A DNA stretch of 35,028 nucleotides from Nitrososphaerota archaeon (GCA_038817485.1 JAWAZL010000018.1:1-35028); one strand, 5' to 3'; positions 7,026 through 16,593 are shown, counted from the first letter of the stretch. Notes: generated from the letters alone by a model not told the origin. Translations and numbers: made by a program.

Positions 7026-8246
7026 TTGAGTGAAGAATTTTTCGTTGGAGAAGCTTTAATAGGTACTGGAAATGAAGTAGCTCATATAGACCTTATTATT
7101 GGAAGTAAAAATGGTCCTGTTGGAATAGCTTTCTCAAATGCTTTATCTCAACCTTCTATGGGCCATACTCCTATGCTTTCGGTTATTCGTCCAAATTTAC
7201 CAACAAAACCAAGTACTATAATTGTTCCTAAAGTGACTGTTAGAAGCCTTGAAGATGCAAATAAAATATTTGGTCCTGCTCAAACTGCAGTAGCAAGAGC
7301 AATTGCAGATGCTGTAGAAGAGGGGATAATACCTAAAGAAAAATGTGAAGAATGGGTTGTAATAGTATCAGTATTCATTCATCCAAAAGCCAAAGATTAT
7401 AGGAAAATTTATCAATATAATTATGGTGCAACAAAAACAGCTATAAGAAGAGCATTACAAAAATATCCATCAATAGAGAAAATTCTTAAAGAAAAAGATA
7501 GGTCTACTCATCCTATAATGGGCTTTAGAGTTCAAAGATTGTGGAATCCACCATATTTACAAGTAGCTTTAGACCTTGACTCTTTAAATGAAGTTGAAAA
7601 AATCGTTAGAGAGCTTCCATTGAGAGAAAGAATATTGTTTGAAGCAGGAACGCCACTTATTAAAAAATTTGGTGTAACAGTTATAGAAAAAATAAGAGAA
7701 ATAAGAATGGACGCATTCATAATTGCTGACTTAAAAACTATGGATGTAGGTAGAATGGAAGTTAAGGAGGCTGCTGATGCAACTGCGGATGGAGTATGTA
7801 TTTTAGGAGTAGCATCAAATGAAACAATTGAAAAAGCAATTCAAGAAGCGCAAAAGCAAGGTATTTATTCAATACTAGATATGATGAATGTTCTTGATCC
7901 TATAGAAAAACTGAAATCTCTTAAAATAAAACCAGATATAGCTTTACTTCATAGAAGTGTAGATGTTGAAAGATTAGCTGCTGAAAAAGGAAAAACAATA
8001 GAAGCTAAATGGGGGAATATATTAGAAGTTAAAAAAATTGTAAAAATGGTTGCAGTTGCAGGTGGAATAACACCACAAACAGCAAAAGAAGCATTAGCTC
8101 AAGGAGCAGATATAATAGTTGTAGGAAGATACATTATAAGAAGTAGAGATCCAAGAAGAGCTGCTGAAGAATTTCTTGAATATATGCCACCAGATGCAGA
8201 TACTATGAGATTAATATTAGATGAAGATGAAATACCTGGCGAATAA
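7026..8246 (+). CDS. fae-hps: Bifunctional formaldehyde-activating enzyme / 3-hexulose-6-phosphate synthase
   Basis: A 406-aa fusion. Residues 1 to about 165 are Fae, which joins formaldehyde to tetrahydromethanopterin; it shows [14 protein letters not shown] with the conserved catalytic His (residue 20) and [11 protein letters not shown]. Residues about 170-406 are Hps, a TIM-barrel enzyme that makes or splits hexulose 6-phosphate from formaldehyde and ribulose 5-phosphate; it shows [12 protein letters not shown], the VAGGI strand and the phosphate-binding VVGRYI. In archaea the fusion is known to serve pentose synthesis by running backwards, with Fae trapping the released formaldehyde; in methylotrophs it can work forwards. 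The start is taken as TTG at 7026, giving [11 protein letters not shown] as in homologues; GTG at 7030 is in another frame. No separate isomerase (Phi) gene is in this window. Confidence 0.96.
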   Translation: MSEEFFVGEALIGTGNEVAHIDLIIGSKNGPVGIAFSNALSQPSMGHTPMLSVIRPNLPTKPSTIIVPKVTVRSLEDANKIFGPAQTAVARAIADAVEEGIIPKEKCEEWVVIVSVFIHPKAKDYRKIYQYNYGATKTAIRRALQKYPSIEKILKEKDRSTHPIMGFRVQRLWNPPYLQVALDLDSLNEVEKIVRELPLRERILFEAGTPLIKKFGVTVIEKIREIRMDAFIIADLKTMDVGRMEVKEAADATADGVCILGVASNETIEKAIQEAQKQGIYSILDMMNVLDPIEKLKSLKIKPDIALLHRSVDVERLAAEKGKTIEAKWGNILEVKKIVKMVAVAGGITPQTAKEALAQGADIIVVGRYIIRSRDPRRAAEEFLEYMPPDADTMRLILDEDEIPGE

Positions 8247-8306
8247 ATTACCAGAAAAAACTAAATTAAATAATATAATTAAAGAATTTTATCTTCTAAT
8301 TAATAC

Positions 8307-8319
8307 TTTTTTCTTTTTT
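8307..8319 (+). terminator. Double oligo-T terminator after fae-hps
   Basis: Two runs of six T separated by one C, about 60 nt after the stop. Confidence 0.4.
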
Positions 8320-8402
8320 CTATTTATTTATAATAAGTTCTATAGTTCTATTTTTAAAAGTATATCAATTTCCTTATTTTTTTAAAATAATTTTCAATAA
8401 AA

Positions 8403-8410
8403 TTTATATA
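8403..8410 (+). promoter_or_regulatory. TATA box of the ZIP transporter gene
   Basis: TTTATATA, about 33 nt before the GTG start at 8440, so the transcript has a very short leader. Confidence 0.5.
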
Positions 8411-8439
8411 AAACACTTTTTAATTTAGAATGTTATTTA

Positions 8440-9195
8440 GTGAAAGAAATGCTTTTATTATGGATAATATTATTTAGTTTGTTAAGTAGTATTGGAGTTA
8501 TTATTTTAATTGCAGCTTTCCTTTTTATTAAAGAAAAAGTACAAAAAATTCTTATTCCTTGCTTAATTTCCTATGCTACTGGAACATTGCTTGCTGCAGC
8601 TCTATTAGGATTAATACCTGAAGCATTAGAAAGTGGATCTTCTTTAAAAGTGATTTTATTAACTGTTTTAGGAGGAATTATTCTATTCTTTATTCTTGAG
8701 AAAATTGTCATTCTACGCCATTGTCATGAATTGGAATGTGATAGACACAATATAGCAGGGTACATGATCATTATTGGAGATGCTTTCCATAATGCTATAG
8801 ATGGTATTACGATTGCTGCAAGTTTTTTATCTTCTATACAACTTGGTGTAGTTGCAAGTATTTCGATAATAATGCATGAAATACCTCAAGAAATTGGTGA
8901 TTTTGGAATACTTCTTTATAGTGGATATTCCAAAATGAAAGCATTATTTTGGAATATTGTATCTAGCTCGACTACTTTAATAGCAGCAATAATTGCTTAT
9001 TATGCTTTGGGAGTGATTAGTAATATAATCCCTTATGTTATGGCAATTTCTGCAGCAGGTTTTTTATATATAGCATTAACAGACCTATACCCAGAATTAC
9101 ATCATAGAGGTGGATTTCGACATTCTATTTGTCAGTTTATTATAATGTTAATTGGAGTTGGAACTATTCTTTTACTTTTGCAATTCCATTTATAA
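8440..9195 (+). CDS. ZIP-family divalent metal transporter
   Basis: A 251-aa integral membrane protein with about eight hydrophobic helices. The metal-binding helices are GDAFHNAIDGITIAASF (H-N-x-x-D-G) and HEIPQEIGDF (H-E-x-P-x-E-x-G-D-F), the hallmark of ZIP carriers for zinc and related metals. A short His/Cys-bearing loop (RHCHELECDRH, about residues 89-99) precedes them and may hold metal on one side of the membrane. Start is GTG at 8440, with ATG at 8449 as an alternative in the same frame. It stands alone, with its own promoter and no partner gene. The metal cannot be deduced; zinc, iron or manganese are all possible. Confidence 0.9.
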   Translation: MKEMLLLWIILFSLLSSIGVIILIAAFLFIKEKVQKILIPCLISYATGTLLAAALLGLIPEALESGSSLKVILLTVLGGIILFFILEKIVILRHCHELECDRHNIAGYMIIIGDAFHNAIDGITIAASFLSSIQLGVVASISIIMHEIPQEIGDFGILLYSGYSKMKALFWNIVSSSTTLIAAIIAYYALGVISNIIPYVMAISAAGFLYIALTDLYPELHHRGGFRHSICQFIIMLIGVGTILLLLQFHL

Positions 9196-9355
9196 GACAT
9201 GACATTAATTTTATTATAAAAAATATTTTCTATATTAATTTTTTATCATAAAGCAGAGTTTTCACATTTAAAAAACTATAATATTGCTTACCCAATAATT
9301 TAAATTAAGATAACATATAACATTATCGTAAAAATTAAGCAAATTTATTTGTAAT

Positions 9356-10318
9356 TTAATGATACAAATAACAGGATACTCTATGATTTTTTCTTATATC
9401 TAGCATAACAGGTTCTTTTTCTTTACATATTTCCATAGCATAAGGACAACGTGGATGAAATCTACAACCAGGTGGTGGATTTATTGAACTTGGAACTTCG
9501 CCACTTATAATATTTACTTTTCTCTTAATTTTAGGATCAGGTATAGGGATAGATTCTATTAACATTCGAGTGTAAGGGTGTAACGGTTCATTGAATATTT
9601 CATGAGAGTTGCCAATTTCTACAATTTTACCTAAGTACATTATACCAACTCTTTCACTCATATATTTAACGATCATTAAATCATGCGATATAAATAAGTA
9701 GGATAAATCGAATTTTTTCTGAAGCTCTCTAAGTAAATTAAGTATTTTTGCTTGAACTGAAACATCTAAAGCTGAAGTAGGCTCGTCTAAAACAATAAAT
9801 TCAGGTTTAAGGATTAAGGCTCTTGCTATACTTACCCTTTGTCTTTCTCCACCACTAAGTTCATGTGGATATCTATACATATGTGCTTCTGTTAAACCTA
9901 CATTTCTTAATGTTTCTATAATTCTATTATCAATTTCTTCTTTTGTTAATTTGAAATGAGTATTTAAAACTTCATTTAACATAGCATATACCGTCATCCT
10001 TGGATTTAAAGATTGATAAGGATCTTGAAATACAATTTGCATTTTTCTTCTTAATTCCTTTATTCCTTTTTTTGACAATTTCGTTATATCTTTATCTTTG
10101 AATATTACGTTTCCTTCAGTTGGCTCGATCAATCTAATAATAGTTCTTCCTAAGGTAGATTTTCCACACCCAGATTCTCCAGCTAATCCAAAAGTTTCCC
10201 CTTTTTTAACTTCAAAATCCACTCCATCTACAGCTTTTACCCATCCTAAAGTTTTCAGAAAAGTCTTAATTGGATAATATTTTTTTAATCCTACAACTTT
10301 TAATATTATATTATTCAT
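9356..10318 (-). CDS. dppF: Oligopeptide/dipeptide-type ABC transporter ATPase (second ATPase)
   Basis: A cytosolic ATPase powering the two permeases of the operon. It has Walker A GESGCGKST, the Q-loop, signature LSGGERQRVSIARAL, Walker B EFIVLDEPTSALD and switch His (FISHDL). The C-terminal extension with PPGCRFHPRCPYAMEIC is the cysteine motif typical of Opp/Dpp ATPases. The open frame can start at 10336, but the ATG at 10318 (MNNIILKVVGLKKYYP) is preferred, as it overlaps the end of the previous gene by only 8 nt. It is last in the operon. A 60-nt stretch near its 3' end is identical to the matching part of the neighbouring ATPase gene, probably by gene conversion. Confidence 0.92.
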   Translation of the reverse strand: MNNIILKVVGLKKYYPIKTFLKTLGWVKAVDGVDFEVKKGETFGLAGESGCGKSTLGRTIIRLIEPTEGNVIFKDKDITKLSKKGIKELRRKMQIVFQDPYQSLNPRMTVYAMLNEVLNTHFKLTKEEIDNRIIETLRNVGLTEAHMYRYPHELSGGERQRVSIARALILKPEFIVLDEPTSALDVSVQAKILNLLRELQKKFDLSYLFISHDLMIVKYMSERVGIMYLGKIVEIGNSHEIFNEPLHPYTRMLIESIPIPDPKIKRKVNIISGEVPSSINPPPGCRFHPRCPYAMEICKEKEPVMLDIRKNHRVSCYLYH

Positions 10319-11279
10319 TCTTCTCACTATAGACAAAACATGATACTACATGATTTTCTGTAATGTTCATTAACATAGGTTTTTGTTTTTTACATATTTC
10401 CATAGCATAAGGACAACGTGGATGAAATCTACAACCAGGTGGTGGATTAAATAGATCTGGAACTTCGCCACTTATTATTTCTAATTTAGTAGTATTTGCC
10501 TTAGGAATAGATTTTAGAAGGCCTTGCGTATAAGGATGTAAAGGTTCATCATATATTTTTTCTATATTCCCAATTTCAACAATGTTACCAGCGTACATCA
10601 CGGCTATTTTTTCAGTAAGTTGCGCTGCAACAGCTAAATCATGTGTTATATAGAGAATTGAAGTTTCAATTTTATTCTTCAAATCTTTTAATAATTCTAT
10701 AATTTGTGCTTGTATACTTACATCAAGAGCAGAAGTTGGTTCATCAGCTATTAAAAGGTCTGGATTACATGAAAGGGCCATCGCTATGAGTGCCCTTTGA
10801 CACATTCCGGTACTTAATTCATGAGGATAAGAATTGATAACTCTTTTTGGATCTGGAAGGCCAACCATTTTGAATAAATTTTCAACTTTCTGTAAACTCT
10901 CTTTTTTACTTAAATTTTTATGTGTTATTAAAACACGCGTTATTTGTTCTCCAATTGTAAATAATGGATTAAAAGAAGCTCTAGGATCTTGAAAAACTAT
11001 CGATATTCTTTTACCTCTAATTTTTTTCATTTGTTTTTCATTCATTTTTACTAAGTCTAATCCATTAAAAAATATATTACCATTTTTAATTATTCCATTT
11101 GGAGGTAATATTTTTAGTATTGATAAAGCTAAAGTAGATTTTCCACACCCAGATTCTCCAACTAGGCCTAATATTTCTCTTTTATTTAATTTTAAATATT
11201 CAATATCTAAAGCAGAAATTATCCCTTCATAAGTATAATATTCAACTTTTAAGTTTTTTATTTCAAGTAAAGATTCCAT
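10311..11279 (-). CDS. dppD: Oligopeptide/dipeptide-type ABC transporter ATPase (first ATPase)
   Basis: A 322-aa ATPase, partner of the next gene in a heterodimer. Walker A is GESGCGKST and Walker B DLLIADEPTSALD, with a His switch (YITHDLAV). The signature motif reads LSTGMCQRALIAMAL where LSGGxxQR is usual; replacement of the second signature residue is common in DppD-type subunits and may make the two ATP sites unequal. The C-terminal extension PPGCRFHPRCPYAMEIC matches the partner. It follows the permease gene dppC with 4 nt between them. Substrate is set by the binding protein, not by this subunit. Confidence 0.92.
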   Translation of the reverse strand: MESLLEIKNLKVEYYTYEGIISALDIEYLKLNKREILGLVGESGCGKSTLALSILKILPPNGIIKNGNIFFNGLDLVKMNEKQMKKIRGKRISIVFQDPRASFNPLFTIGEQITRVLITHKNLSKKESLQKVENLFKMVGLPDPKRVINSYPHELSTGMCQRALIAMALSCNPDLLIADEPTSALDVSIQAQIIELLKDLKNKIETSILYITHDLAVAAQLTEKIAVMYAGNIVEIGNIEKIYDEPLHPYTQGLLKSIPKANTTKLEIISGEVPDLFNPPPGCRFHPRCPYAMEICKKQKPMLMNITENHVVSCFVYSEKNE

Positions 11280-11283
11280 TTTT

Positions 11284-12201
11284 TTATCTTCTCCAAAATC
11301 TCCTAGATTTTGGATCTAAGATATCTCTTAAACCATCTCCAAGTAAATTTAATATAAGAACCGAAATAACTATAGCTAAACCAGGGAAAGTAGCTACCCA
11401 CCAATTAGTTAGAAAGTATATTCTTCCAATATTACACATTAAACCCCATTCAGGTTGAGGTGGTTGAGCACCTAATCCTAAAAAGCTTAATGATGCTGCA
11501 GTTAGAATAACCGATCCAAGATCCATCGATGCTTGAACTATTAATGGAGTTAAGCAATTTGGTAAAATATGATAAAATAATATCCTAAATTCACTAATTC
11601 CAGTAGCTTTTGCAGCTTCTATAAATTGCTTTTCCCTTATAGAAATTGTTTGTTCATAAGCCAATCTACTATACCAAGGCCACCATGCTATTGCAATAGC
11701 TATCATAGCATTTGTTAAGGAGGGGCCTAAACTTACTGAAATTGCAAGAGCAAGTAAAAGAGGGGGGAAGCTTAAAAACATATCAGTTATTCTCATAATA
11801 AATTCTCCTACAAAACCTCCAAAATATCCACTAATTATACCTAAAGGTAAACCTATAATTAATGATAAAGATATCACTATTAAGCCTATTACAAGTTCAA
11901 TCCTAGTACCATATAAAACTCTACTAAATATATCTCTACCTAAATCATCAGTACCAAATGGATGTTCAAAAGATGGTGGAAGAAATACTCTTTCTGGGTG
12001 TGTAGCACCTAATGCATCTTCAGGATAAGGTACTATATATGGTGCTATAAGAGCTATTATAAACAATGAAGTTAAACCAAACAATCCAACTATACTTAAA
12101 TTATTTTTCCTAATAACATACAAAGTATATTTAAATTCTTTTAATCTGAAACTTTTTAAAACTTTTTTTGGATCAATAATTTTAATTAAAAATCCTTTCA
12201 T
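11284..12201 (-). CDS. dppC: ABC transporter permease, DppC type
   Basis: A 305-aa membrane protein with an N-terminal segment and helix (residues about 38-56) followed by the conserved periplasm-side loop GATHPERVFLPPSFEHPFGTD and the five-helix permease core. The EAA loop that contacts the ATPase reads EAAKATGISEFRILFYHILPN. Length and layout match DppC/OppC. It is 4 nt from each neighbour, so the genes are in one transcript. Confidence 0.93.
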   Translation of the reverse strand: MKGFLIKIIDPKKVLKSFRLKEFKYTLYVIRKNNLSIVGLFGLTSLFIIALIAPYIVPYPEDALGATHPERVFLPPSFEHPFGTDDLGRDIFSRVLYGTRIELVIGLIVISLSLIIGLPLGIISGYFGGFVGEFIMRITDMFLSFPPLLLALAISVSLGPSLTNAMIAIAIAWWPWYSRLAYEQTISIREKQFIEAAKATGISEFRILFYHILPNCLTPLIVQASMDLGSVILTAASLSFLGLGAQPPQPEWGLMCNIGRIYFLTNWWVATFPGLAIVISVLILNLLGDGLRDILDPKSRRFWRR

Positions 12202-12205
12202 TTAA

Positions 12206-13240
12206 TCACCTTAATCTGATTCTTGGATCTAGGTAAGCAATAATTAAATCTACTAGTAAGTTTAAAAAGAGATATATAAAAGCTATGAACAAAGTTATAC
12301 CCATTATTGCTGGATAATCTACAGATATTATTGCTATGGAGGCGTATCTTCCTAATCCAGGCCAATCAAAAACATATTCTATTAAAAAAGTTTCTGTAAG
12401 AGAATATGCAAAACTAAGAGCAAGAATTGTTATAAATGGAGGTATAGCATTCTTTAACGCATAAAAGTAATTTATTATTCTATCTGGAATTCCGAATGCT
12501 CTAGCAGTTCTAATATAATCTTCTTCAAGAGTTTCTATCATAGTTGCTCTTATCATTCTTGTTGCTAAAGCCATTGGATAAGCTGCCAAAGTAAGAGCCG
12601 GTAAAATCATATGAGAAATAACATCGCTTAATGCAATCCAATTCCCACTTAATAAACAATCTATTGTATAAAAACCAGTTATTCTATTAATAGGTGAGAA
12701 AATCGCTATACTGGAACTCACTCTACCACCAGCAGGAAGTATGCCTAAATTTTTAAAAAATATTAATTGAAGAATCATACCTAACCAAAAGCTTGGCATA
12801 GAAGCAAAACTAATAGATATTATTCTATTAAAATGATCTATATGTCTATCCTTTTTGAGAGCAGAAAATATTCCCAATGGTATTCCAATAATTATCCCTA
12901 ATAACATTCCACTAACTATAAGTTCTAAGGAAGCTGGAAGAAAGGTAAGTATATCTTCAACTACAGGCCTATGTGTTTTAATAGATATACCTAAATCACC
13001 ACGTAAAAGATCATTCATATAAATAATATACTGGATATATAGAGGTTTATTCAAACCCAGTGTTTCTCTAGCAAGTTCTACCTGTTCTTTCCTTGCATGA
13101 GGCCCTACCCATAAAGCAGCTGGATCTGTTGGTATTACACGAGTTAAAGTAAACGTTATTATTGTTATCCCAAATAGTACTATGATGCTTAAGATTACCC
13201 TTCTAAGTATGTAATAACGGAGGGTCGAAATTTTTACCAC
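12206..13240 (-). CDS. dppB: ABC transporter permease, DppB type
   Basis: A 344-aa membrane protein with an N-terminal helix (RRVILSIIVLFGITIITFTL), the DppB signature RVIPTDPA shortly after it, and a permease core with the EAA-like loop EEDYIRTARAFGIPDRI. The only useful start is GTG at 13240; it lies directly against a hairpin (13240-13259) in the gap after the binding-protein gene, and its Shine-Dalgarno would be within that hairpin. So translation or mRNA level of the permease may be set lower than that of the binding protein. Confidence 0.92.
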   Translation of the reverse strand: MVKISTLRYYILRRVILSIIVLFGITIITFTLTRVIPTDPAALWVGPHARKEQVELARETLGLNKPLYIQYIIYMNDLLRGDLGISIKTHRPVVEDILTFLPASLELIVSGMLLGIIIGIPLGIFSALKKDRHIDHFNRIISISFASMPSFWLGMILQLIFFKNLGILPAGGRVSSSIAIFSPINRITGFYTIDCLLSGNWIALSDVISHMILPALTLAAYPMALATRMIRATMIETLEEDYIRTARAFGIPDRIINYFYALKNAIPPFITILALSFAYSLTETFLIEYVFDWPGLGRYASIAIISVDYPAIMGITLFIAFIYLFLNLLVDLIIAYLDPRIRLR

Positions 13241-13259
13241 CTCTATAAAAAAATAGAGG
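13240..13259 (-). promoter_or_regulatory. Intercistronic hairpin between binding-protein gene and dppB
   Basis: CCTCTAT and ATAGAGG form a 7-bp stem around six A/T bases in a 39-nt gap. In the mRNA the loop is a U-run. It could stop most transcripts after the binding-protein gene or protect their 3' end, and it overlaps the dppB start region. Confidence 0.5.
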
Positions 13260-13279
13260 GGGTGATTTTAACTTATTTC

Positions 13280-14923
13280 TTATTCTTTTCTATAGCAATT
13301 ATACCAAAATACAATATGTGGATAAGATGGGTCATCAACATAACCCATTAGATCCGCCCTCATAGGTCTAACATAATCTTGGTCGTATACGAATATTGCT
13401 GGAGCTTCGTATACAAGTATTTGCTGAGCCTTGAAGTATAACTCTTTAGCTTTCGCTTTATCCAAGCCACTAATGGACCATGCCTCATCTATAAGAGAGT
13501 CGAATGTAGAGTTCTTCCAGTATGCCATACCAAAGTATGGTACTTCTTCAGAGTGAAATTGATTCACAAGATATGTATATGGATCTCCACAAACATCTGG
13601 CCACCAATACATAACAAATATGTCTTGACGTTGCTCTGCAGGTCCTTTAGCTTTAGCCCATTGCTCATCCCATGGCATACTTCTAATCACTAAATTTATT
13701 CCAAGTTTTGCTAATTCTGCTTTATATAATTCTGCAGCTCTTCTTTCATCTTCATTCCCTGCAAGATAAGTAAGCTCTAAGGCTCTATCAAATCCGTTTG
13801 GGAAACCAGCTTCCGTTAAAAGTTCTTTGGCTTTTGTTATATCGTATTTATATTGGAATAATCTATCATCAAAAGCCCACATTCCGTGCGGTATAGCTCC
13901 TTTTGCTTGGATTCCATATCCATGTAATACTGTTTTTATTACTTCTTCATATGGAAATGCATACGATAAAGCTTGTCTAACTTTCACTATATTTAATGGA
14001 TATCTCTCAGTATTAAAGAAAAAGAATAAATTCTGGAAAGAGTGAGTGACTGATATTTTAATATTAGGATTATTTTTAAGGGCTTCTATATGCTCGTATG
14101 GTAATGCTTCAACAATATCTACTTCTCCTGCTTCCAATTTATACCTACGAGTTGTTGGATCTTCTATACCCTTTATTATAATCTTAGTGAAATGCGGCTT
14201 ATTCCATCCTCCCCAATATTCATCAAACTTTTCTAAAACTACGTAATTTTCTGCTTTATTCCATTCAACCCATTTATAGGGACCAGTGCCAGCATCATTG
14301 CCTTTATAAAACCAATCTTTTCCTTTCTCTTCCGTAACTACCGGATCCATTATAAATGCACCATAAGGTGATGCAAGTATTGAAAGTAAGGGCGCAGGAT
14401 GCTCTAATATTATCTGCACTTTATACTCGTCTAATATTTTAATTTCTTTTATTGGAGTTAATAGAAATGCCGGACCAGCCCCTAAATTTTTAGTTCTTTC
14501 TAAAGAATATTTAACAGCATTAGCATCAAATTTATTTCCAGTATGGAATTTGACCCCTTTTCTTAATGTAAATGTCCATGTTAATCCGTCTTCTGAAACA
14601 CTCCAATCAGTTGCTAATTGAGGGATAAATTTATCTTCAGCTGTGACGTAATGAACTAACTTTTCATAAATATTGTTTAATACTACTATCTCATTAGAGA
14701 AAGATTCGCTAGGGTCAGCAAATATAACTACATCAGAAATCATACATTGAGTTGCGATTTTTTCTATTGGAGTTGTAGTAATAGTTTTTGGAGTTGTTAC
14801 AACAGTCGTAGTAGGTTGAACTGGTTTATAAAAATAAGTAGATGCAAATATTCCTATTATTGCTAAAATTGCAATAATCGCAACAATTATTGCTAATTGT
14901 ATTCTTGTTATAGCCCTTTTCAT
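13280..14923 (-). CDS. dppA: ABC transporter substrate-binding protein, family 5 (peptide/nickel type)
   Basis: A 547-aa extracellular protein held at the membrane by an N-terminal helix (residues about 9-30) and a Thr-rich linker (TTTVVTTPKTITTTP), the usual archaeal arrangement instead of a lipobox. The body has family-5 motifs: YEKLVHY, the segment DWSVSEDGLTWTFTLRKGVKFHTG, GTGPYKW, and the late DQDYVRPMRADLMGY. It binds the ligand for DppBCDF. The family carries peptides, but also sugars and nickel chelates, so the substrate is open; the DUF917 and M29-like genes beyond suggest a small amide or peptide. Promoter TTTATAAA lies 25-32 nt upstream. Confidence 0.92.
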   Translation of the reverse strand: MKRAITRIQLAIIVAIIAILAIIGIFASTYFYKPVQPTTTVVTTPKTITTTPIEKIATQCMISDVVIFADPSESFSNEIVVLNNIYEKLVHYVTAEDKFIPQLATDWSVSEDGLTWTFTLRKGVKFHTGNKFDANAVKYSLERTKNLGAGPAFLLTPIKEIKILDEYKVQIILEHPAPLLSILASPYGAFIMDPVVTEEKGKDWFYKGNDAGTGPYKWVEWNKAENYVVLEKFDEYWGGWNKPHFTKIIIKGIEDPTTRRYKLEAGEVDIVEALPYEHIEALKNNPNIKISVTHSFQNLFFFFNTERYPLNIVKVRQALSYAFPYEEVIKTVLHGYGIQAKGAIPHGMWAFDDRLFQYKYDITKAKELLTEAGFPNGFDRALELTYLAGNEDERRAAELYKAELAKLGINLVIRSMPWDEQWAKAKGPAEQRQDIFVMYWWPDVCGDPYTYLVNQFHSEEVPYFGMAYWKNSTFDSLIDEAWSISGLDKAKAKELYFKAQQILVYEAPAIFVYDQDYVRPMRADLMGYVDDPSYPHIVFWYNCYRKE

Positions 14924-14947
14924 GCCTTTTATTTAAATAATTTCTGG

Positions 14948-14955
14948 TTTATAAA
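14948..14955 (-). promoter_or_regulatory. TATA box of the peptide ABC operon
   Basis: TTTATAAA centred 28 nt before the ATG at 14923; a near-leaderless transcript is expected. Confidence 0.55.
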
Positions 14956-15131
14956 GTTTATTTAAAATATAGTTTTTAATTTATCTTCTTAAATTAAAAA
15001 TTATATTTTTAAAAAAATCTTCATTCCCTTTCGTTGTTTTAATATAAAAGCTCAAAAACATTATTAATTTATTAAAAAGAAAAAAGTTAATTTACATATT
15101 TACATAGATTCTAATTATATTCTAGTAAAGC

Positions 15132-15139
15132 TTAAATAA
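15132..15139 (+). promoter_or_regulatory. TATA box of the DUF917 gene
   Basis: TTAAATAA centred 26 nt before the ATG at 15162, and no Shine-Dalgarno is seen, so the mRNA is probably leaderless. Confidence 0.55.
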
Positions 15140-15161
15140 AATAAAAAATAGAACTAAGAAC

Positions 15162-16259
15162 ATGTATTCATTAACTTCCTTTGAAGAAATCGAGGCATTA
15201 GTTTATGGGGCAACATTTTTTGGTACTGGAGGTGGAGGAAACCCAATAAGAGGCCTAAATCTTTTGCTTAAGAGTTTTAAAGTAAAAAAGAAGATAGACA
15301 TAATAAATATTGAAGAATTATCAGAAGAGGAAATGATTGTTTGTCCCTATTATGTAGGAACTATAGCTCCAACAGCAAAAACTAAAAAAGCTATAAAAAT
15401 AGAAGAGCCGATAAGTTTAGCAATAGAGAAAATGGAAAATATTTTAGGTAAAAAAATTGGAGCTATAGTAGCATCTGAGCTTGGAGGTGCAAATACTGCT
15501 GTTGCTGTTAGTATAGCTACAGAAATGGGCATACCAATTATAGATGGCGATTTATTAGGAAGAGCTGCACCAGAACTTCATCAATGTACCGTTCATATAT
15601 TTGGAATACCTATGTACCCCTCTATACTTGTTACAGAAACTGGCAATATTGTAATGGTAGAAAAATATGCTGATATAGATGATTATGAATCTATAGCTAG
15701 ATATTTATCTGTTCTTGCTGGGAGATTTGTTGTAGTGGTTGATACTCCATTAAATAAAGAAAATGGAAGAAAAGCTATAGTTAAAGGTACTATTTCAAAA
15801 TGTATTGAAGTAGGGAAAATCATAAAAAAATCTAAAGATAAGGGAAGAGTTTTAATTGAAGATATAATTAAAGCTACAAATGGGTGGGAAATTTTCGAGG
15901 GGATTATTAAAAAATACAATTGGAAAGATGAGGGAGGGTTTTTATATGGTGAAGTTTTTCTTGAGGGCATTAATAAATGGAAAAATCATAATTTAAAAAG
16001 CTGGATAAAAAATGAGCATATAATGGTATGGAGAGATAATAAACCAATAGTTATGCCTCCAGACTTAATGAGTTTTATATTAGATGATGGAAATATTGTA
16101 ACAAATAGTGATTTAAAGGAAGGAATGAAAGTACACGCTATTGCTATAAAATCTCCAGAAGTCTGGAGAACACCTAAAGGTTTAGAATTATTTGGCCCAA
16201 GACATTTTGGTTTTGATATAGATTATGTACCAATCGAAAAATTGATTTCTGAGATATAA
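15162..16259 (+). CDS. DUF917 / S-methyl-thiohydantoin desulfurase-like protein
   Basis: A 365-aa cytosolic protein of the DUF917 family. Signatures are GATFFGTGGGGNP near the N-terminus, ASELGGANTAVAV, and IIDGDLLGRAAPELHQCT in the middle, with a C-terminal beta domain (ILDDGNIVTNSDLKEGM, VWRTPKGLELFGPRHFG). Family members are often encoded beside hydantoinases and peptide or nucleobase transporters, and one branch removes sulfur from S-methyl thiohydantoin. Here it diverges from a family-5 ABC importer and lies near an M29-like hydrolase, which suggests catabolism of a small cyclic amide or peptide. The exact reaction is unknown. Confidence 0.85.
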   Translation: MYSLTSFEEIEALVYGATFFGTGGGGNPIRGLNLLLKSFKVKKKIDIINIEELSEEEMIVCPYYVGTIAPTAKTKKAIKIEEPISLAIEKMENILGKKIGAIVASELGGANTAVAVSIATEMGIPIIDGDLLGRAAPELHQCTVHIFGIPMYPSILVTETGNIVMVEKYADIDDYESIARYLSVLAGRFVVVVDTPLNKENGRKAIVKGTISKCIEVGKIIKKSKDKGRVLIEDIIKATNGWEIFEGIIKKYNWKDEGGFLYGEVFLEGINKWKNHNLKSWIKNEHIMVWRDNKPIVMPPDLMSFILDDGNIVTNSDLKEGMKVHAIAIKSPEVWRTPKGLELFGPRHFGFDIDYVPIEKLISEI

Positions 16260-16261
16260 AC

Positions 16262-16591
16262 TTGTATGCTTATTGTATAAATAAATTTAGACAAAAAAGC
16301 AATCATTTAATTCAAATATTTAAATTGATAGTATATCCAATTTTGCTAAATTTATTAATAACATTATTTATTTATGCGATATTCAAATTACCCTTCATTA
16401 AAATATTTGAATTATTAATGTTGCTAGAATCTGGAATATTCATATGTATAGGAGCTTTATCACTATTTCAAAGAAAGTTAAGATATGAAAAAGATCCGTT
16501 CGTAAGTAAATTTGATTTTAAATTATTAATAGCAGGCTTTTTTCTCTTTTTCTTAATAATCGCTATTGATATGATAGCTTCATTTTTCTAG
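16262..16591 (+). CDS. Small three-helix membrane protein
   Basis: A 109-aa protein of unknown family with three hydrophobic stretches (about residues 22-45, 49-67 and 89-108) separated by short basic loops. The open frame starts with TTG at 16262, 2 nt after the DUF917 stop, so it is probably cotranscribed and translated by coupling; no ATG exists early in the frame. It ends 2 nt before the stop of the convergent M29-like gene. Hydrophobic content and tight packing favour a real gene, but the start is uncertain and no function can be given. Confidence 0.5.
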   Translation: MYAYCINKFRQKSNHLIQIFKLIVYPILLNLLITLFIYAIFKLPFIKIFELLMLLESGIFICIGALSLFQRKLRYEKDPFVSKFDFKLLIAGFFLFFLIIAIDMIASFF

Positions 16592-16593
16592 AA

